DNA from: Hyphomicrobiales bacterium
GTDB taxonomy: Bacteria > Pseudomonadota > Alphaproteobacteria > Rhizobiales > Methyloligellaceae
NCBI GenBank assembly: GCA_021775555.1
Contig: JAJFHP010000041.1
Coordinates: 62,001-126,000 of the forward strand
Length of the DNA stretch: 64,000 bases
Direction of reading: 5' to 3'
The notes beneath the pieces are model-generated. The model worked only from the letters and a program-made list of their open reading frames with translations, was not told the DNA's origin and did not search any database. Positions 46,445 through 54,974 of the stretch are shown here, one piece after another. The first letter of the stretch is position 1; every line of letters begins with the position of its first letter. A program made the translations under genes and the position numbers.

Positions 46445-47008
46445 ATGACGACATGGAAGCAAACGGCCGCAAGCATGGCCTTACTTGCAACGATGACAAT
46501 GGCCGGCAGCGCCGCCGATGCGCAGATGCGTGGCGGCGGCATGCCCGGAAAAGGCATGTTCGGCATGGGCTACGGCATGATGAGTACAGGCTGCCGCGGT
46601 TTCGGACCCGGAATGATGGGCCGGGAAGGCGGCATGATGGGAGGCGCTCCCGGCATGATGCATGGCGGGGGCTACGACTCAGAAAAGGCGGTTACGCTTT
46701 TGGATGAGCGGCTTGGTGAACTGAAGAAAGAGCTGGGCATCGGCGATAAGCAGAAAGATGTATGGAAAGCCTATGCTGAGGCGGTGAAGGATCGCTTCAC
46801 CACCATGAGCGGCATGCACCAAACCATGCACACCGCAATGATGGAAGGTGATGCCATCGAGCGGATGGAGCTCAGGGTCGGCATGATGGAGAACATGCTG
46901 GAAAGCATGAAGACCCTTCTTCCGGCAGTAAAGGCACTCTACAACGCGCTTCCAGATAATAAGAAGTCTGCGGCAAACGCTTTGCTCGGTGGTTGCGGCA
47001 TGATGTAA
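46445..47008 (+). CDS. Met-rich Spy/CpxP-like periplasmic protein
   Basis: A 187-residue secreted protein. A signal peptide (about residues 1-26, ending ADA) is followed by a Met/Gly-rich stretch with about twenty Met including runs such as GMMG, then an alpha-helical region with LLDERLGELKKELGIGDKQKDVWKAY that resembles the LTXXQ motif, and a C-terminal GGCGMM. Met and Cys enrichment suggests copper or silver binding, or a periplasmic chaperone role. No known partner is adjacent; the upstream gene is ubiB. ATG at 46445. Confidence 0.8.
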   Translation: MTTWKQTAASMALLATMTMAGSAADAQMRGGGMPGKGMFGMGYGMMSTGCRGFGPGMMGREGGMMGGAPGMMHGGGYDSEKAVTLLDERLGELKKELGIGDKQKDVWKAYAEAVKDRFTTMSGMHQTMHTAMMEGDAIERMELRVGMMENMLESMKTLLPAVKALYNALPDNKKSAANALLGGCGMM

Positions 47009-47073
47009 CCGGCACTATTTTTTGCGCCGAGAGATATAAAATTACTGAAAAAGACTAATTATTGCGCTCATAG

Positions 47074-47088
47074 TTACATTTGATGTAA
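47074..47088. promoter_or_regulatory. Perfect 15-base dyad just before coaBC
   Basis: TTACATTTGATGTAA has 6-base arms TTACAT/ATGTAA around TTG and ends 9 bases before the ATG. The outer TGCGC (47063-47067) and GCGCA (47094-47098) are also nearly symmetric about the same centre. It overlaps the region where a ribosome binding site would be, so it fits an operator or a translation-blocking hairpin; a self-binding site for the fused HTH is suggested. Confidence 0.5.
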
Positions 47089-47097
47089 TATTTGCGC

Positions 47098-48537
47098 ATG
47101 AAACTTGCTGCATGGATTAAAAAAAGTGGCGTATCAGCCCGCGAACTTGCAGCCAGGGTGGGGGCCACCGAGGCGACGATCAGCCGCCTGAAGAACGGCC
47201 ATGCCCTGCCCTCGATGGAGATGGCGGGCAAGATTGCCCACGCTTCGGGCGGCGCGGTGACGGCGAATGATTTTCTTGATCTTGGGCCCGAAACCCCATC
47301 AAGCCCCGGCAACGGTCTTGATGGGGCGCGCATCCTGCTCATCATTTCTGGCGGGATCGCCGCCTATAAATCTCTCGATCTCATCCGGCGGCTCAAGGAA
47401 CGAAATTGCGAACTGCGTGTCATCCTCACTCGCGGAGGCTCTGAATTCGTCACTCCCTTGTCTGTCGGTGCGCTTGTGGGGGCCGCCCCCTACACAGACT
47501 TGTTCGATACGAAAACCGAATTCGATATTGGCCATATCAGGTTTGCGCGAGAGAGCGATCTCATCATCATCGCTCCTGCGACTGCCGACCTCATGGCGAA
47601 AATGGCGGGGGGTCATGCGGACGATCTGGCGACAGCCGTGCTGTTGGCGACAGGAGCACCCATTTTGCTTGCGCCCGCCATGAACCCGCATATGTGGGCG
47701 CACCCCGCTACCCGGCGCAATGTTGAACGACTGACACTGGACGGCGTCTCCTTCATTGGCCCCAATCAAGGGGAGATGGCGGAAGCCAATGAGGCCGGTG
47801 TCGGGCGCATGGCCGAGGTGCCGGAAATCCTTGGTGCCATGGAAATAATCGTCGGGAAGGCAGGGGCAAAGCCACTCGAAGGCAGACATGTAATCGTCAC
47901 CTCCGGGCCAACACACGAGCCGATAGACCCGGTGCGCTATATCGCCAACCGCTCATCGGGCAAGCAAGGCCACGCCATTGCCGCTGCCGCAGCACGGGCT
48001 GGCGCAAGGGTCACGCTGGTGACGGGGCCGGTCGGGATTGCCGACCCTTCAGGAGTAAATGTCCTTCGCATCGAGGCGGCCGCCGATATGCTCAAAGCGG
48101 TTGAAGGCGCGCTCCCCGCCGACATCGCCATCTTTGCCGCCGCTGTGGCCGACTGGCGCGTGGCACAACTGGCGGATCAGAAACTCAAGAAAAAACCCGG
48201 TGCGAACGAGATGGTGCTGGATTTGGTGCAAAACCCGGATATCCTGAAACTGGTTTCGCGCGGACACAAGCGCCCCGAACTGGTGATCGGTTTTGCTGCC
48301 GAAACGCAGAATGTTGTGGAGAATGCGAAGACCAAGCGCCGGGCCAAGGGATGCGACTGGATTGTTGCCAATGACGTGGCCCATGAAAGGGGCGTCATGG
48401 GCGGTGAGAAAAATGCGGTCCACCTGGTGATGGAAGACGGACTTGAGGACTGGCCGGAAATGACCAAGGAACAGGTAGCGGAAATGCTGATCGAAAGAGT
48501 GGCCAGCGCCTTTTCACCCGCAAAGGCATCAGCCTGA
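47098..48537 (+). CDS. coaBC: Phosphopantothenoylcysteine decarboxylase / phosphopantothenate-cysteine ligase with N-terminal HTH
   Basis: A 479-residue coenzyme A synthesis protein. An N-terminal Cro/CI-type HTH (residues 1-62; [19 protein letters not shown]) is followed by a linker ([11 protein letters not shown]) and CoaC (about 75-255, with [15 protein letters not shown] and PAMNPHMW, the CoaC signature) and CoaB (about 260-479, with [23 protein letters not shown] and AAVADWR). CoaBC is usually about 400 residues, so the HTH accounts for the extra length. ATG at 47098 is used, without a clear ribosome binding site. dut follows 2 bases later. The HTH is in one open frame, with no stop between. 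Confidence 0.92.
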   Translation: MKLAAWIKKSGVSARELAARVGATEATISRLKNGHALPSMEMAGKIAHASGGAVTANDFLDLGPETPSSPGNGLDGARILLIISGGIAAYKSLDLIRRLKERNCELRVILTRGGSEFVTPLSVGALVGAAPYTDLFDTKTEFDIGHIRFARESDLIIIAPATADLMAKMAGGHADDLATAVLLATGAPILLAPAMNPHMWAHPATRRNVERLTLDGVSFIGPNQGEMAEANEAGVGRMAEVPEILGAMEIIVGKAGAKPLEGRHVIVTSGPTHEPIDPVRYIANRSSGKQGHAIAAAAARAGARVTLVTGPVGIADPSGVNVLRIEAAADMLKAVEGALPADIAIFAAAVADWRVAQLADQKLKKKPGANEMVLDLVQNPDILKLVSRGHKRPELVIGFAAETQNVVENAKTKRRAKGCDWIVANDVAHERGVMGGEKNAVHLVMEDGLEDWPEMTKEQVAEMLIERVASAFSPAKASA

Positions 48538-48539
48538 TC

Positions 48540-49001
48540 ATGCCACATTCCATTCACGTATCATTGAACCGCCTGGAACACGGGCAGGACCTCCCTTTAC
48601 CGTCTTATGAAAGCGGACAGGCGGCAGGGATGGACCTCGCGGCGGCGGTGCCCGGTGATGCGCCCTTAACATTGGCGCCCGGTGCCCGCGCGCTCATCCC
48701 GACGGGCTTCGCGATGGAATTGCCGGAAGGGTATGAGGCACAGATACGCCCGCGTTCAGGACTTGCTTTCAAGCATGGCGTCACAGTGCTCAATGCGCCG
48801 GGAACGATAGATTCGGATTACCGGGGCGAGGTAAAAGTGCTGCTCATCAATCTGGGGGATGAACCCTTCCGGATTGAGCGCGGCATGCGTATCGCACAAC
48901 TCGTGATCCAGCCGGTCTCTCATGCCACATTGATCGAGGCGGACGAGCTTTCGACAAGCGAACGCGGGACCGGCGGCTTCGGATCCACGGGCACCGGATA
49001 G
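48540..49001 (+). CDS. dut: Deoxyuridine 5'-triphosphate nucleotidohydrolase
   Basis: A 153-residue trimeric dUTPase that removes dUTP and supplies dUMP. All five motifs are seen: [41 protein letters not shown] and the C-terminal [10 protein letters not shown]. Start ATG at 48540, two bases behind the coaBC stop, so translation is likely coupled. Coupling of dut with coaBC (dfp) is common in bacteria. Confidence 0.97.
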   Translation: MPHSIHVSLNRLEHGQDLPLPSYESGQAAGMDLAAAVPGDAPLTLAPGARALIPTGFAMELPEGYEAQIRPRSGLAFKHGVTVLNAPGTIDSDYRGEVKVLLINLGDEPFRIERGMRIAQLVIQPVSHATLIEADELSTSERGTGGFGSTGTG

Positions 49002-49046
49002 GATCCCGGACTGGTTAGAACCGCGCCGTTGCGCTAAAACGCACCC

Positions 49047-49880
49047 ATGAAACTGACACCGGAAGAGATAGACCGCTACAAGCGCCACCTGGTGCTGCAC
49101 GAAGTTGGCGGGCAAGGGCAGCAGAAGCTCAAAGAGGCCAAGGTTCTGGTTATCGGCGCGGGCGGGCTCGGCTCACCGGTACTCATGTATCTGGCGGCAG
49201 CGGGCGTCGGCACCCTCGGCATTATCGACGATGACATCGTGTCGCTCGACAATCTCCAGCGGCAGGTGATCCACGACACGACCCATGTGGGCGTGCTGAA
49301 AACGCAAAGCGCTGCTGAGACGATTAAACGGCTGAACCCTCATGTTGAAACGAAGCTTCACTCAGAGCGACTGACGTCTGAAAACGCGCTTGAGGTTATT
49401 TCGCAGTATGACGTTATTGCCGATGGTTCGGACAATTTCGCCACCCGTTACCTTGTCAACGATGCCTGCTACCTGGCCAAAAAACCACTCGTGTTCGCGG
49501 CACTCGGACCGTTCGATGGTTACCTCACCACCTTCCGTGCTTTTGAGACCGGGACCGAGGGTAATCCATATCCCAATTACCGCGACATTTTTCCAGATGC
49601 CCCGCCACCCGGAACGGTTGCCAACTGTTCCGAGGTGGGAATCCTGGGTGCGGTGGCCGGTGTCATGGGTACGCTGCAGGCTCTTGAAGTGATTAAGGAG
49701 CTGACGGGCGTGGGAGATACATTGGCCGGGCGGCTGATGATCTACGATGCACGCGCCTGTCGTTTCCAGAGCGTCAATGTGGCCTGGGACCCGAACAATC
49801 CGCTCACCGGCGAGGCCCCCACCATCACCGACCTTTCAATTCACGCCGGCCAGACAATGGCTGAAATTTGCGACGCTTAA
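49047..49880 (+). CDS. MoeB/ThiF-type adenylyltransferase lacking zinc Cys
   Basis: A 277-residue E1-like enzyme that adenylates the C-terminus of a sulfur-carrier protein (such as MoaD). The Rossmann nucleotide site VIGAGGLGSPVL (about 33-44) and DGSDNFATRYLVNDAC (about 127-142) are present, and the catalytic-Cys area is PPGTVANCSEVGILG. The zinc-binding CXXC pairs of typical MoeB are absent (PNYRDIFPD replaces the PCYRCLF segment, and the C-terminal pair is missing). No rhodanese domain is fused. Start ATG at 49047. Follows dut by 45 bases; next on the strand is an FMN oxidase gene. Confidence 0.85.
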   Translation: MKLTPEEIDRYKRHLVLHEVGGQGQQKLKEAKVLVIGAGGLGSPVLMYLAAAGVGTLGIIDDDIVSLDNLQRQVIHDTTHVGVLKTQSAAETIKRLNPHVETKLHSERLTSENALEVISQYDVIADGSDNFATRYLVNDACYLAKKPLVFAALGPFDGYLTTFRAFETGTEGNPYPNYRDIFPDAPPPGTVANCSEVGILGAVAGVMGTLQALEVIKELTGVGDTLAGRLMIYDARACRFQSVNVAWDPNNPLTGEAPTITDLSIHAGQTMAEICDA

Positions 49881-49906
49881 GCCTCAAACAAATACAAGCG
49901 ATACAC

Positions 49907-50983
49907 ATGACCCAAAAAACCTCATTTGAAGTGATGCACGAATTCGTAGCCCCAGCCCGGGAAAAGCTTTCCCACGGCAACTGGGACTATCTGATGGGGG
50001 CTTCAGAGACCGAGACCACCCACAGGCGCAACCGGCTCGCGCTCGATAGCCTGGGATTTCGCCCCCGCGTGCTGCGGGACGTGATGAAGGTGGATTGCGG
50101 CACCGAGTTTCTTGGTCACAGGCTGCGCCTGCCCGTTATCCTGGCGCCAATCGGCTCCATGCAGGATTTTGTCGAAGGTGGCGGCGCCGTGCCCACCCGG
50201 GCTGCCGCGCGCTTCGGCTGCCTGCATATGTTGAGTTCGGTCTGCGCGCCGGGTCCAGAAGACGTGGCAAAGGCTGCCGACCACCCGAAAATTTTCCAGA
50301 TCTATGTGCGCGGTGATCCGGAATGGGTGGACGATCTTGTCGCCCAGGCTCTGGCCTTTGGATATTCGGCAATCTGCTTCACCGTGGATCTTGACTATTA
50401 CGGGCGGCGCGAGCGCGACAAGGCCAAACGGCACAAACCCACATCCCAGCGCCACACGGTCGTTCATGACCACCAGCGCAAATTCTCTTGGACCGATATC
50501 GAGCGCATGCGGGCTAAGTTTGACTGCCCGCTGATCCTCAAGGGAATTGCCACGCCAGAGGACGCACTGATTGCCGCCGATACCGGGATTGACGTGGTGT
50601 ACGTCTCGAACCATGGAGGGCGGCAGCTCGACCATGGCCTGGGTTCAGTAGCAGTCCTTCCTCAAATAACGGAGGCTCTTGACGGGCGCTGCCAGACAAT
50701 TGTCGACGGTGCCTTCATGCGAGGAGCCGATATCGTAAAGGCTATGGCACTCGGGGCAGATGCCGTGGGCATCGGGCGGCTGCAGGGCATCGCTGCGGCA
50801 GCGGCGGGTGAGGACGGCATCGTCCGGATGCTTGAGTTGCTTGAAACAGAGGTCGAGGGCGTCCTCGGCATGCTGGGAGTAACCTCATACAAGGAGTTGG
50901 ACGCAAGCTACCTGACCGAAGCCCCGGCACCACATTTCGCGGGCTGGAATCCGGCTTTCCCCCTCATCGACGAAGGATATTGA
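49907..50983 (+). CDS. FMN-dependent alpha-hydroxy-acid oxidase/dehydrogenase
   Basis: A 358-residue TIM-barrel flavoenzyme of the lactate/glycolate oxidase family. The FMN phosphate site GGADI-like region (RGADIVKAMALGADAVGIGR), catalytic SNHGGRQLDH (about residue 241) and the ILAPIGSMQDF start are conserved. Oxidises 2-hydroxy acids, substrate unknown. ATG at 49907 is used; an upstream in-frame start at 49868 would overlap the moeB-like gene. Head of a group with an SDR and an aldo/keto reductase. Confidence 0.9.
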   Translation: MTQKTSFEVMHEFVAPAREKLSHGNWDYLMGASETETTHRRNRLALDSLGFRPRVLRDVMKVDCGTEFLGHRLRLPVILAPIGSMQDFVEGGGAVPTRAAARFGCLHMLSSVCAPGPEDVAKAADHPKIFQIYVRGDPEWVDDLVAQALAFGYSAICFTVDLDYYGRRERDKAKRHKPTSQRHTVVHDHQRKFSWTDIERMRAKFDCPLILKGIATPEDALIAADTGIDVVYVSNHGGRQLDHGLGSVAVLPQITEALDGRCQTIVDGAFMRGADIVKAMALGADAVGIGRLQGIAAAAAGEDGIVRMLELLETEVEGVLGMLGVTSYKELDASYLTEAPAPHFAGWNPAFPLIDEGY

Positions 50984-51008
50984 AACCCCGACATAAGGAG
51001 AGGGCGAG

Positions 51009-51827
51009 ATGTCCCACCCTGTACTGAGCGAAGGCCGCGTTGCGCTTGTCACGGGTGCTGCCAGCGGCATCGGGCTTGCCGCCGCAAAACGCTTCGCCTC
51101 GCTCGGCATGAAGGTGTGTCTCACCGACGTCGACAAGGCTGCATTGCAATCCGCCCGGGATGAGGTGGCGTCAGAAAGTGGGGATGTCATTGCGGTTCAA
51201 ACCGATGTCTCCGATCCGGCGAGCATCGAGGACCTTAAGGGCAAAGTGCTTGGAGATTTCGGCGATGTGAACCTGCTGATGAACAACGCGGTGACGCGCA
51301 TCGGCGGCGGGGTCTGGGGTAACGCGGATGAATGGCGCAAGGCCATGGACGTCAATTTCTGGGGCGTCGAATATGCGGTCCGGGCGTTCGTTACCCATAT
51401 GATCAAGCAAGGCGCACCGGGCATGATCGTCCATTCAGGTTCCAAACAGGGCATCACCAACCCACCCGGCAACTCCATCTACAATGTCACCAAATCGGCG
51501 CTGAAAACCTACACGGAAGCGCTTGAGCATGAGCTGCGCAACACGGAAGGGTGTAAACTTACAGCGCACCTGCTGATGCCCGGCATGACAACAACAGGTG
51601 TGAGGGAGCATCGCGAGGGCGCATGGTGGCCCGACCAGGTGATTGACTTCATGATACCGGCTCTGGAGCGAGGTGAGTTTTACATCATCTGCCCCGATGG
51701 CGAAGTTACGGCGGAAATGGATGCCAATCGCGTAGCATGGGTCGCGGGAGATATTGTTTCAGGCAGACCCGCATTGTCGCGCTGGCATCCGGACTATAAA
51801 AAAGCCTTCGAGGATTTCACCCCGTGA
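51009..51827 (+). CDS. Short-chain dehydrogenase/reductase
   Basis: A 272-residue NAD(P)-dependent oxidoreductase. The nucleotide site VTGAASGIG is near residues 13-21 and the catalytic YNVTK (Tyr-X3-Lys) near 157-161, with HSGSKQG supplying the Ser. Its substrate is unknown. Start ATG at 51009, with AAGGAGAGGGCG before it, a strong ribosome binding site. It lies 25 bases after the FMN oxidase and 27 before the aldo/keto reductase, so the three are an operon. Confidence 0.92.
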   Translation: MSHPVLSEGRVALVTGAASGIGLAAAKRFASLGMKVCLTDVDKAALQSARDEVASESGDVIAVQTDVSDPASIEDLKGKVLGDFGDVNLLMNNAVTRIGGGVWGNADEWRKAMDVNFWGVEYAVRAFVTHMIKQGAPGMIVHSGSKQGITNPPGNSIYNVTKSALKTYTEALEHELRNTEGCKLTAHLLMPGMTTTGVREHREGAWWPDQVIDFMIPALERGEFYIICPDGEVTAEMDANRVAWVAGDIVSGRPALSRWHPDYKKAFEDFTP

Positions 51828-51854
51828 AGATCGCGGGCGGGCAGGAGACGTAAA

Positions 51855-52826
51855 ATGGAATTCAGGACGCTTGGCCGCACCGGCCTGAAAGTCTCGCAAT
51901 TGTGCTTTGGCACCATGTCCTTTGGCGGTGACGCCAACGAGGAACAGTCGGGCCGTATGTACAAGGCCTGCCGCGACGCGGGCATCAATTTCTTCGACTG
52001 CGCCGACGCTTATTCCAGGGGCAAGGCGGAGACCATCCTGGGCAAACTGATGCGCACCGAACGTGACGGCCTTATCGTCACGTCAAAATGTTTCAATCCC
52101 ATGACTGAAGAGATCAACTCGGGCGGTGGCAACCGGAGGCATATTCTGAACGCGGTGGAAGCGAGCTTGCAGCGTCTTGGTACCGACCGGCTGGATGTCC
52201 TGTTCATGCATCGCTGGGATGCGCATGTGCCGCTGGAGGAAACCCTGCGCGCACTGGAGAAACTGGTGAGCGACGGCAAGGTGCTGTATCTGGGTGCAAG
52301 CAACTGGTCGGCTTGGCAGGTCGCAAAATCCCTTGGGATATCCGAGATGCGCGGCTGGCCGCGGATTGATGTGCTTCAGCCTATGTATTCGCTGGTGAAG
52401 CGCCAGGTTGAATCTGAAATCTTCCCGCTGGCGAGAGAAGAAAATCTCGGAGTCATCACCTATTCTCCCATTGGGGGTGGTCTTTTGAGCGGCAAATACG
52501 GCACCAAATCCCGCCCCGATATGGGCCGGATCATGGACAAGCAGGAATATACAGATCGCTATGGCGAAGAGTGGGTGTTCGAGGTTGCGGAAAAATTCTC
52601 AGCAATTGCCGAGGAGAATGGACACCACCCGGTAAGCCTTGCTGTCGCCTGGGCGGCAAAACACCCTGACCTTACCTGCCCAATTATCGGGGCGCGAAAC
52701 CTTGAGCAGTTGCAGCCTTCCCTGAATTCAATTGAGATCGACATGACCGATGACTTGCATGGCGAGATCGCCTCCCTGTCACGGACACCCGCCCACGCGA
52801 CCGACCGGCGCGAGGAGCAACTCTGA
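51855..52826 (+). CDS. Aldo/keto reductase
   Basis: A 323-residue NADPH-dependent TIM-barrel reductase. The catalytic residues appear in DCADAYSRGKAE (Asp and Tyr), VTSKCF (Lys) and FMHRWD (His). The start MEFRTLGRTGLKVSQLCFGTM is typical of the YajO-like subgroup. ATG at 51855 with GGAGACG before it. It ends the operon of FMN oxidase and SDR genes; together they may interconvert a hydroxy acid, a ketone and an aldehyde, but no pathway is recognised. Confidence 0.9.
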   Translation: MEFRTLGRTGLKVSQLCFGTMSFGGDANEEQSGRMYKACRDAGINFFDCADAYSRGKAETILGKLMRTERDGLIVTSKCFNPMTEEINSGGGNRRHILNAVEASLQRLGTDRLDVLFMHRWDAHVPLEETLRALEKLVSDGKVLYLGASNWSAWQVAKSLGISEMRGWPRIDVLQPMYSLVKRQVESEIFPLAREENLGVITYSPIGGGLLSGKYGTKSRPDMGRIMDKQEYTDRYGEEWVFEVAEKFSAIAEENGHHPVSLAVAWAAKHPDLTCPIIGARNLEQLQPSLNSIEIDMTDDLHGEIASLSRTPAHATDRREEQL

Positions 52827-52952
52827 GCGCGCCCCTTTTGTAAACCAAGCCGCCGCGTAGCTCCTTAAGATTCGAACATTTACCTTCAGCTTTGACACCC
52901 GATTAGAGAAGCGGACATATAGATTCAACTGAAACCAATGCTCTTGCTTAGC

Positions 52953-54698
52953 CTACGGGCAGGTACCTATGTCGAACGAGAATGTGCCTGTCGGACCGCC
53001 TGTGCTTTCACAAAATTGACCGCCAAACACGGCACCCCCTGCGATGTTGCCGGCGCCCGACAAAGTATTGCCTCCGGTGTTCTCATCAATGCCATCATCG
53101 CTAAATGTTCCAACGAGTCTCGAATTCTTCATTGTAATGGTGTTGCCATTGGATATGAAGATGCCATCGTCGGTCACGCCCGCGCCGCCGTCAATGGTCG
53201 TCCCGACGATGCTGACCGTGTTGTTCTGTTGGATTAAGATGCCTTCCGTATTCGCAGAGTTTATCGAGACATTTAGAATTGAAAACTCATTTGACCCGCC
53301 AACTACGATCCCTCTGCCGCCTGTGTTGGATATCTGCATATTTTCAATAAGAACATTTGTGAGAAAATTGTTGAATGATATGCCCGAATTGGACGTCAGT
53401 GCACCGCCCCCACCCTCAAGATTCAAGCCGGCCAAATGTACATTACTAGCCAGCAACCGAACGATCAGGGCATTTGCCGGCTGATTAATCACTGGCCTGG
53501 AACCCTGAATCAACAGGTTTGCTACCGAGCCAGTTTTAAGTCCCCGAACTTGTAATACGGAACCGGTTCCAAGAAACGTCTGATTGCCCTGAAGGGTTTG
53601 CTGTCCAGCAACAGGATCACCTCGCACCACAATCAGTGACTTGTCTCCGGCGTTAGTGGATGTTGTCGTGAGCGATCCGCCTGCATCCACATAGGCCACC
53701 CGGTCGAAATCCAATTTGGTCTGAGCATCCTCAACAGGTTCCGCCTCGCTTGCCGCCGTCACGATGTCGGTGTCGCGCTCAAGACCCTCAGTCATGCGCC
53801 GTTGCTGCGACGAGAGGTCCGTATGGCTGTCGCGCGACCCACCAAAGGGTATTCTTAATCTTGCGCCAAACTCCCATTTGTCATTGCGCACGTCGTCGTG
53901 GGAAAACTCGCCTTCGAATGTCAGTCGCGAGCCAGGCATTGAGGCTATGATGTCTTCAATGCGAAATTCGATCCGCGCCCGGGGGCCGGCGATTTCTTCC
54001 AGCGCGTCGTCCGCGTCAAACCAGAAGCCGCCGCCATATATCCTCAGTTCAGTATGGCGGCCATATGAGATGCCATCCTTACTTCCGCCGCCTCGATGTC
54101 CGCCAAAAACCTTGAAACCGATCTCGCCATCGACTCCGTAAAGCGGTACTTCCTCGCCACCAATCATGAAGATTGAATTGCCCGTAAGGCTTACTTCTGC
54201 AAGGGAGGGGGATGTTTTGGGACCGGTCAGCGGCACATAGCCGTTCGCCCGGAAATCCCATCGCTCCGAGAGCGCTTCTATTCCTCCGGAGGCCTGCCAG
54301 AATTTATTGTCCGTGTCCGTGCTGCGCACATCAAGTCCACTCCAGATGCCCAAATTCCATCCCGAGGTAAGCATTCGTCGATAGCCAACGGCAATGTTGC
54401 CTTCTTGAGTGTCCTCTTCAAAGAATTTGCCACGCAGATCGGCGAAGAAAAGGGACGAAGCGGTTTGCCCCAAAGGTTGGAAGATTGTGACTTCACCACG
54501 GCTCGAATCATCAGACCCGTAATAAGCTCCAAGTTCCCACCAGCCGTGGAATTTGTCGTGATCAGGAGCAGTTTCGCCAGCCAGTGACGCGCCTGCGTCA
54601 AGGCAAAGAATGAGCGCCAGCGCTGAAACGCCCAGCAGAACACGGCGCGGCCATTCAGCCGCGAATATGCTTGTGCATTGGCGCGAGCACGCGATCAT
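52953..54698 (-). CDS. Inverse autotransporter barrel with beta-helix passenger
   Basis: A 581-residue surface protein. A signal peptide (about residues 1-40) leads to an inverse-autotransporter beta-barrel domain (about 45-300; ELGAYYGSDDSSRGEVTIFQP and NIAVGYRRMLTSGWNLGIWSG are typical), then a linker with QTKLDFDRVAYVDAG and a right-handed beta-helix region (about 345-575) built of repeats like NTVSIVGTTI and NTITMKNSRLVG. Known inverse autotransporters (intimin, invasin) carry Ig-like passengers, so the beta-helix is unusual. It ends with two Cys near FCES and GTCP. Start ATG at 54698. Isolated; an RNA/DNA or glycan target is not indicated. Confidence 0.8.
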   Translation of the reverse strand: MIACSRQCTSIFAAEWPRRVLLGVSALALILCLDAGASLAGETAPDHDKFHGWWELGAYYGSDDSSRGEVTIFQPLGQTASSLFFADLRGKFFEEDTQEGNIAVGYRRMLTSGWNLGIWSGLDVRSTDTDNKFWQASGGIEALSERWDFRANGYVPLTGPKTSPSLAEVSLTGNSIFMIGGEEVPLYGVDGEIGFKVFGGHRGGGSKDGISYGRHTELRIYGGGFWFDADDALEEIAGPRARIEFRIEDIIASMPGSRLTFEGEFSHDDVRNDKWEFGARLRIPFGGSRDSHTDLSSQQRRMTEGLERDTDIVTAASEAEPVEDAQTKLDFDRVAYVDAGGSLTTTSTNAGDKSLIVVRGDPVAGQQTLQGNQTFLGTGSVLQVRGLKTGSVANLLIQGSRPVINQPANALIVRLLASNVHLAGLNLEGGGGALTSNSGISFNNFLTNVLIENMQISNTGGRGIVVGGSNEFSILNVSINSANTEGILIQQNNTVSIVGTTIDGGAGVTDDGIFISNGNTITMKNSRLVGTFSDDGIDENTGGNTLSGAGNIAGGAVFGGQFCESTGGPTGTFSFDIGTCP

Positions 54699-54974
54699 GC
54701 TCTGAGGCCCCCATGTTTATCGACGCCCTTCTGGCCGGGCTCTTATTGGAAAACTCAAAGCAACAGAAACTTTTGCCTGTCGGATTGACGCCAACAAACG
54801 AATCTGACTCGCGTGTTTCTGTCGAGGGTTAACTGTGGAGAAACTGTGCAATGTGTTTGGAGGTGTGGCTAAATAGACTCAGTCTCTGCAGGAGCAGCTA
54901 ATGTCCGCTTTCGGGGGTAAATGCGAACTTTCTTCTCAGCAGTCCTGCCAATACTCGTATTGTGAGTACACAGC

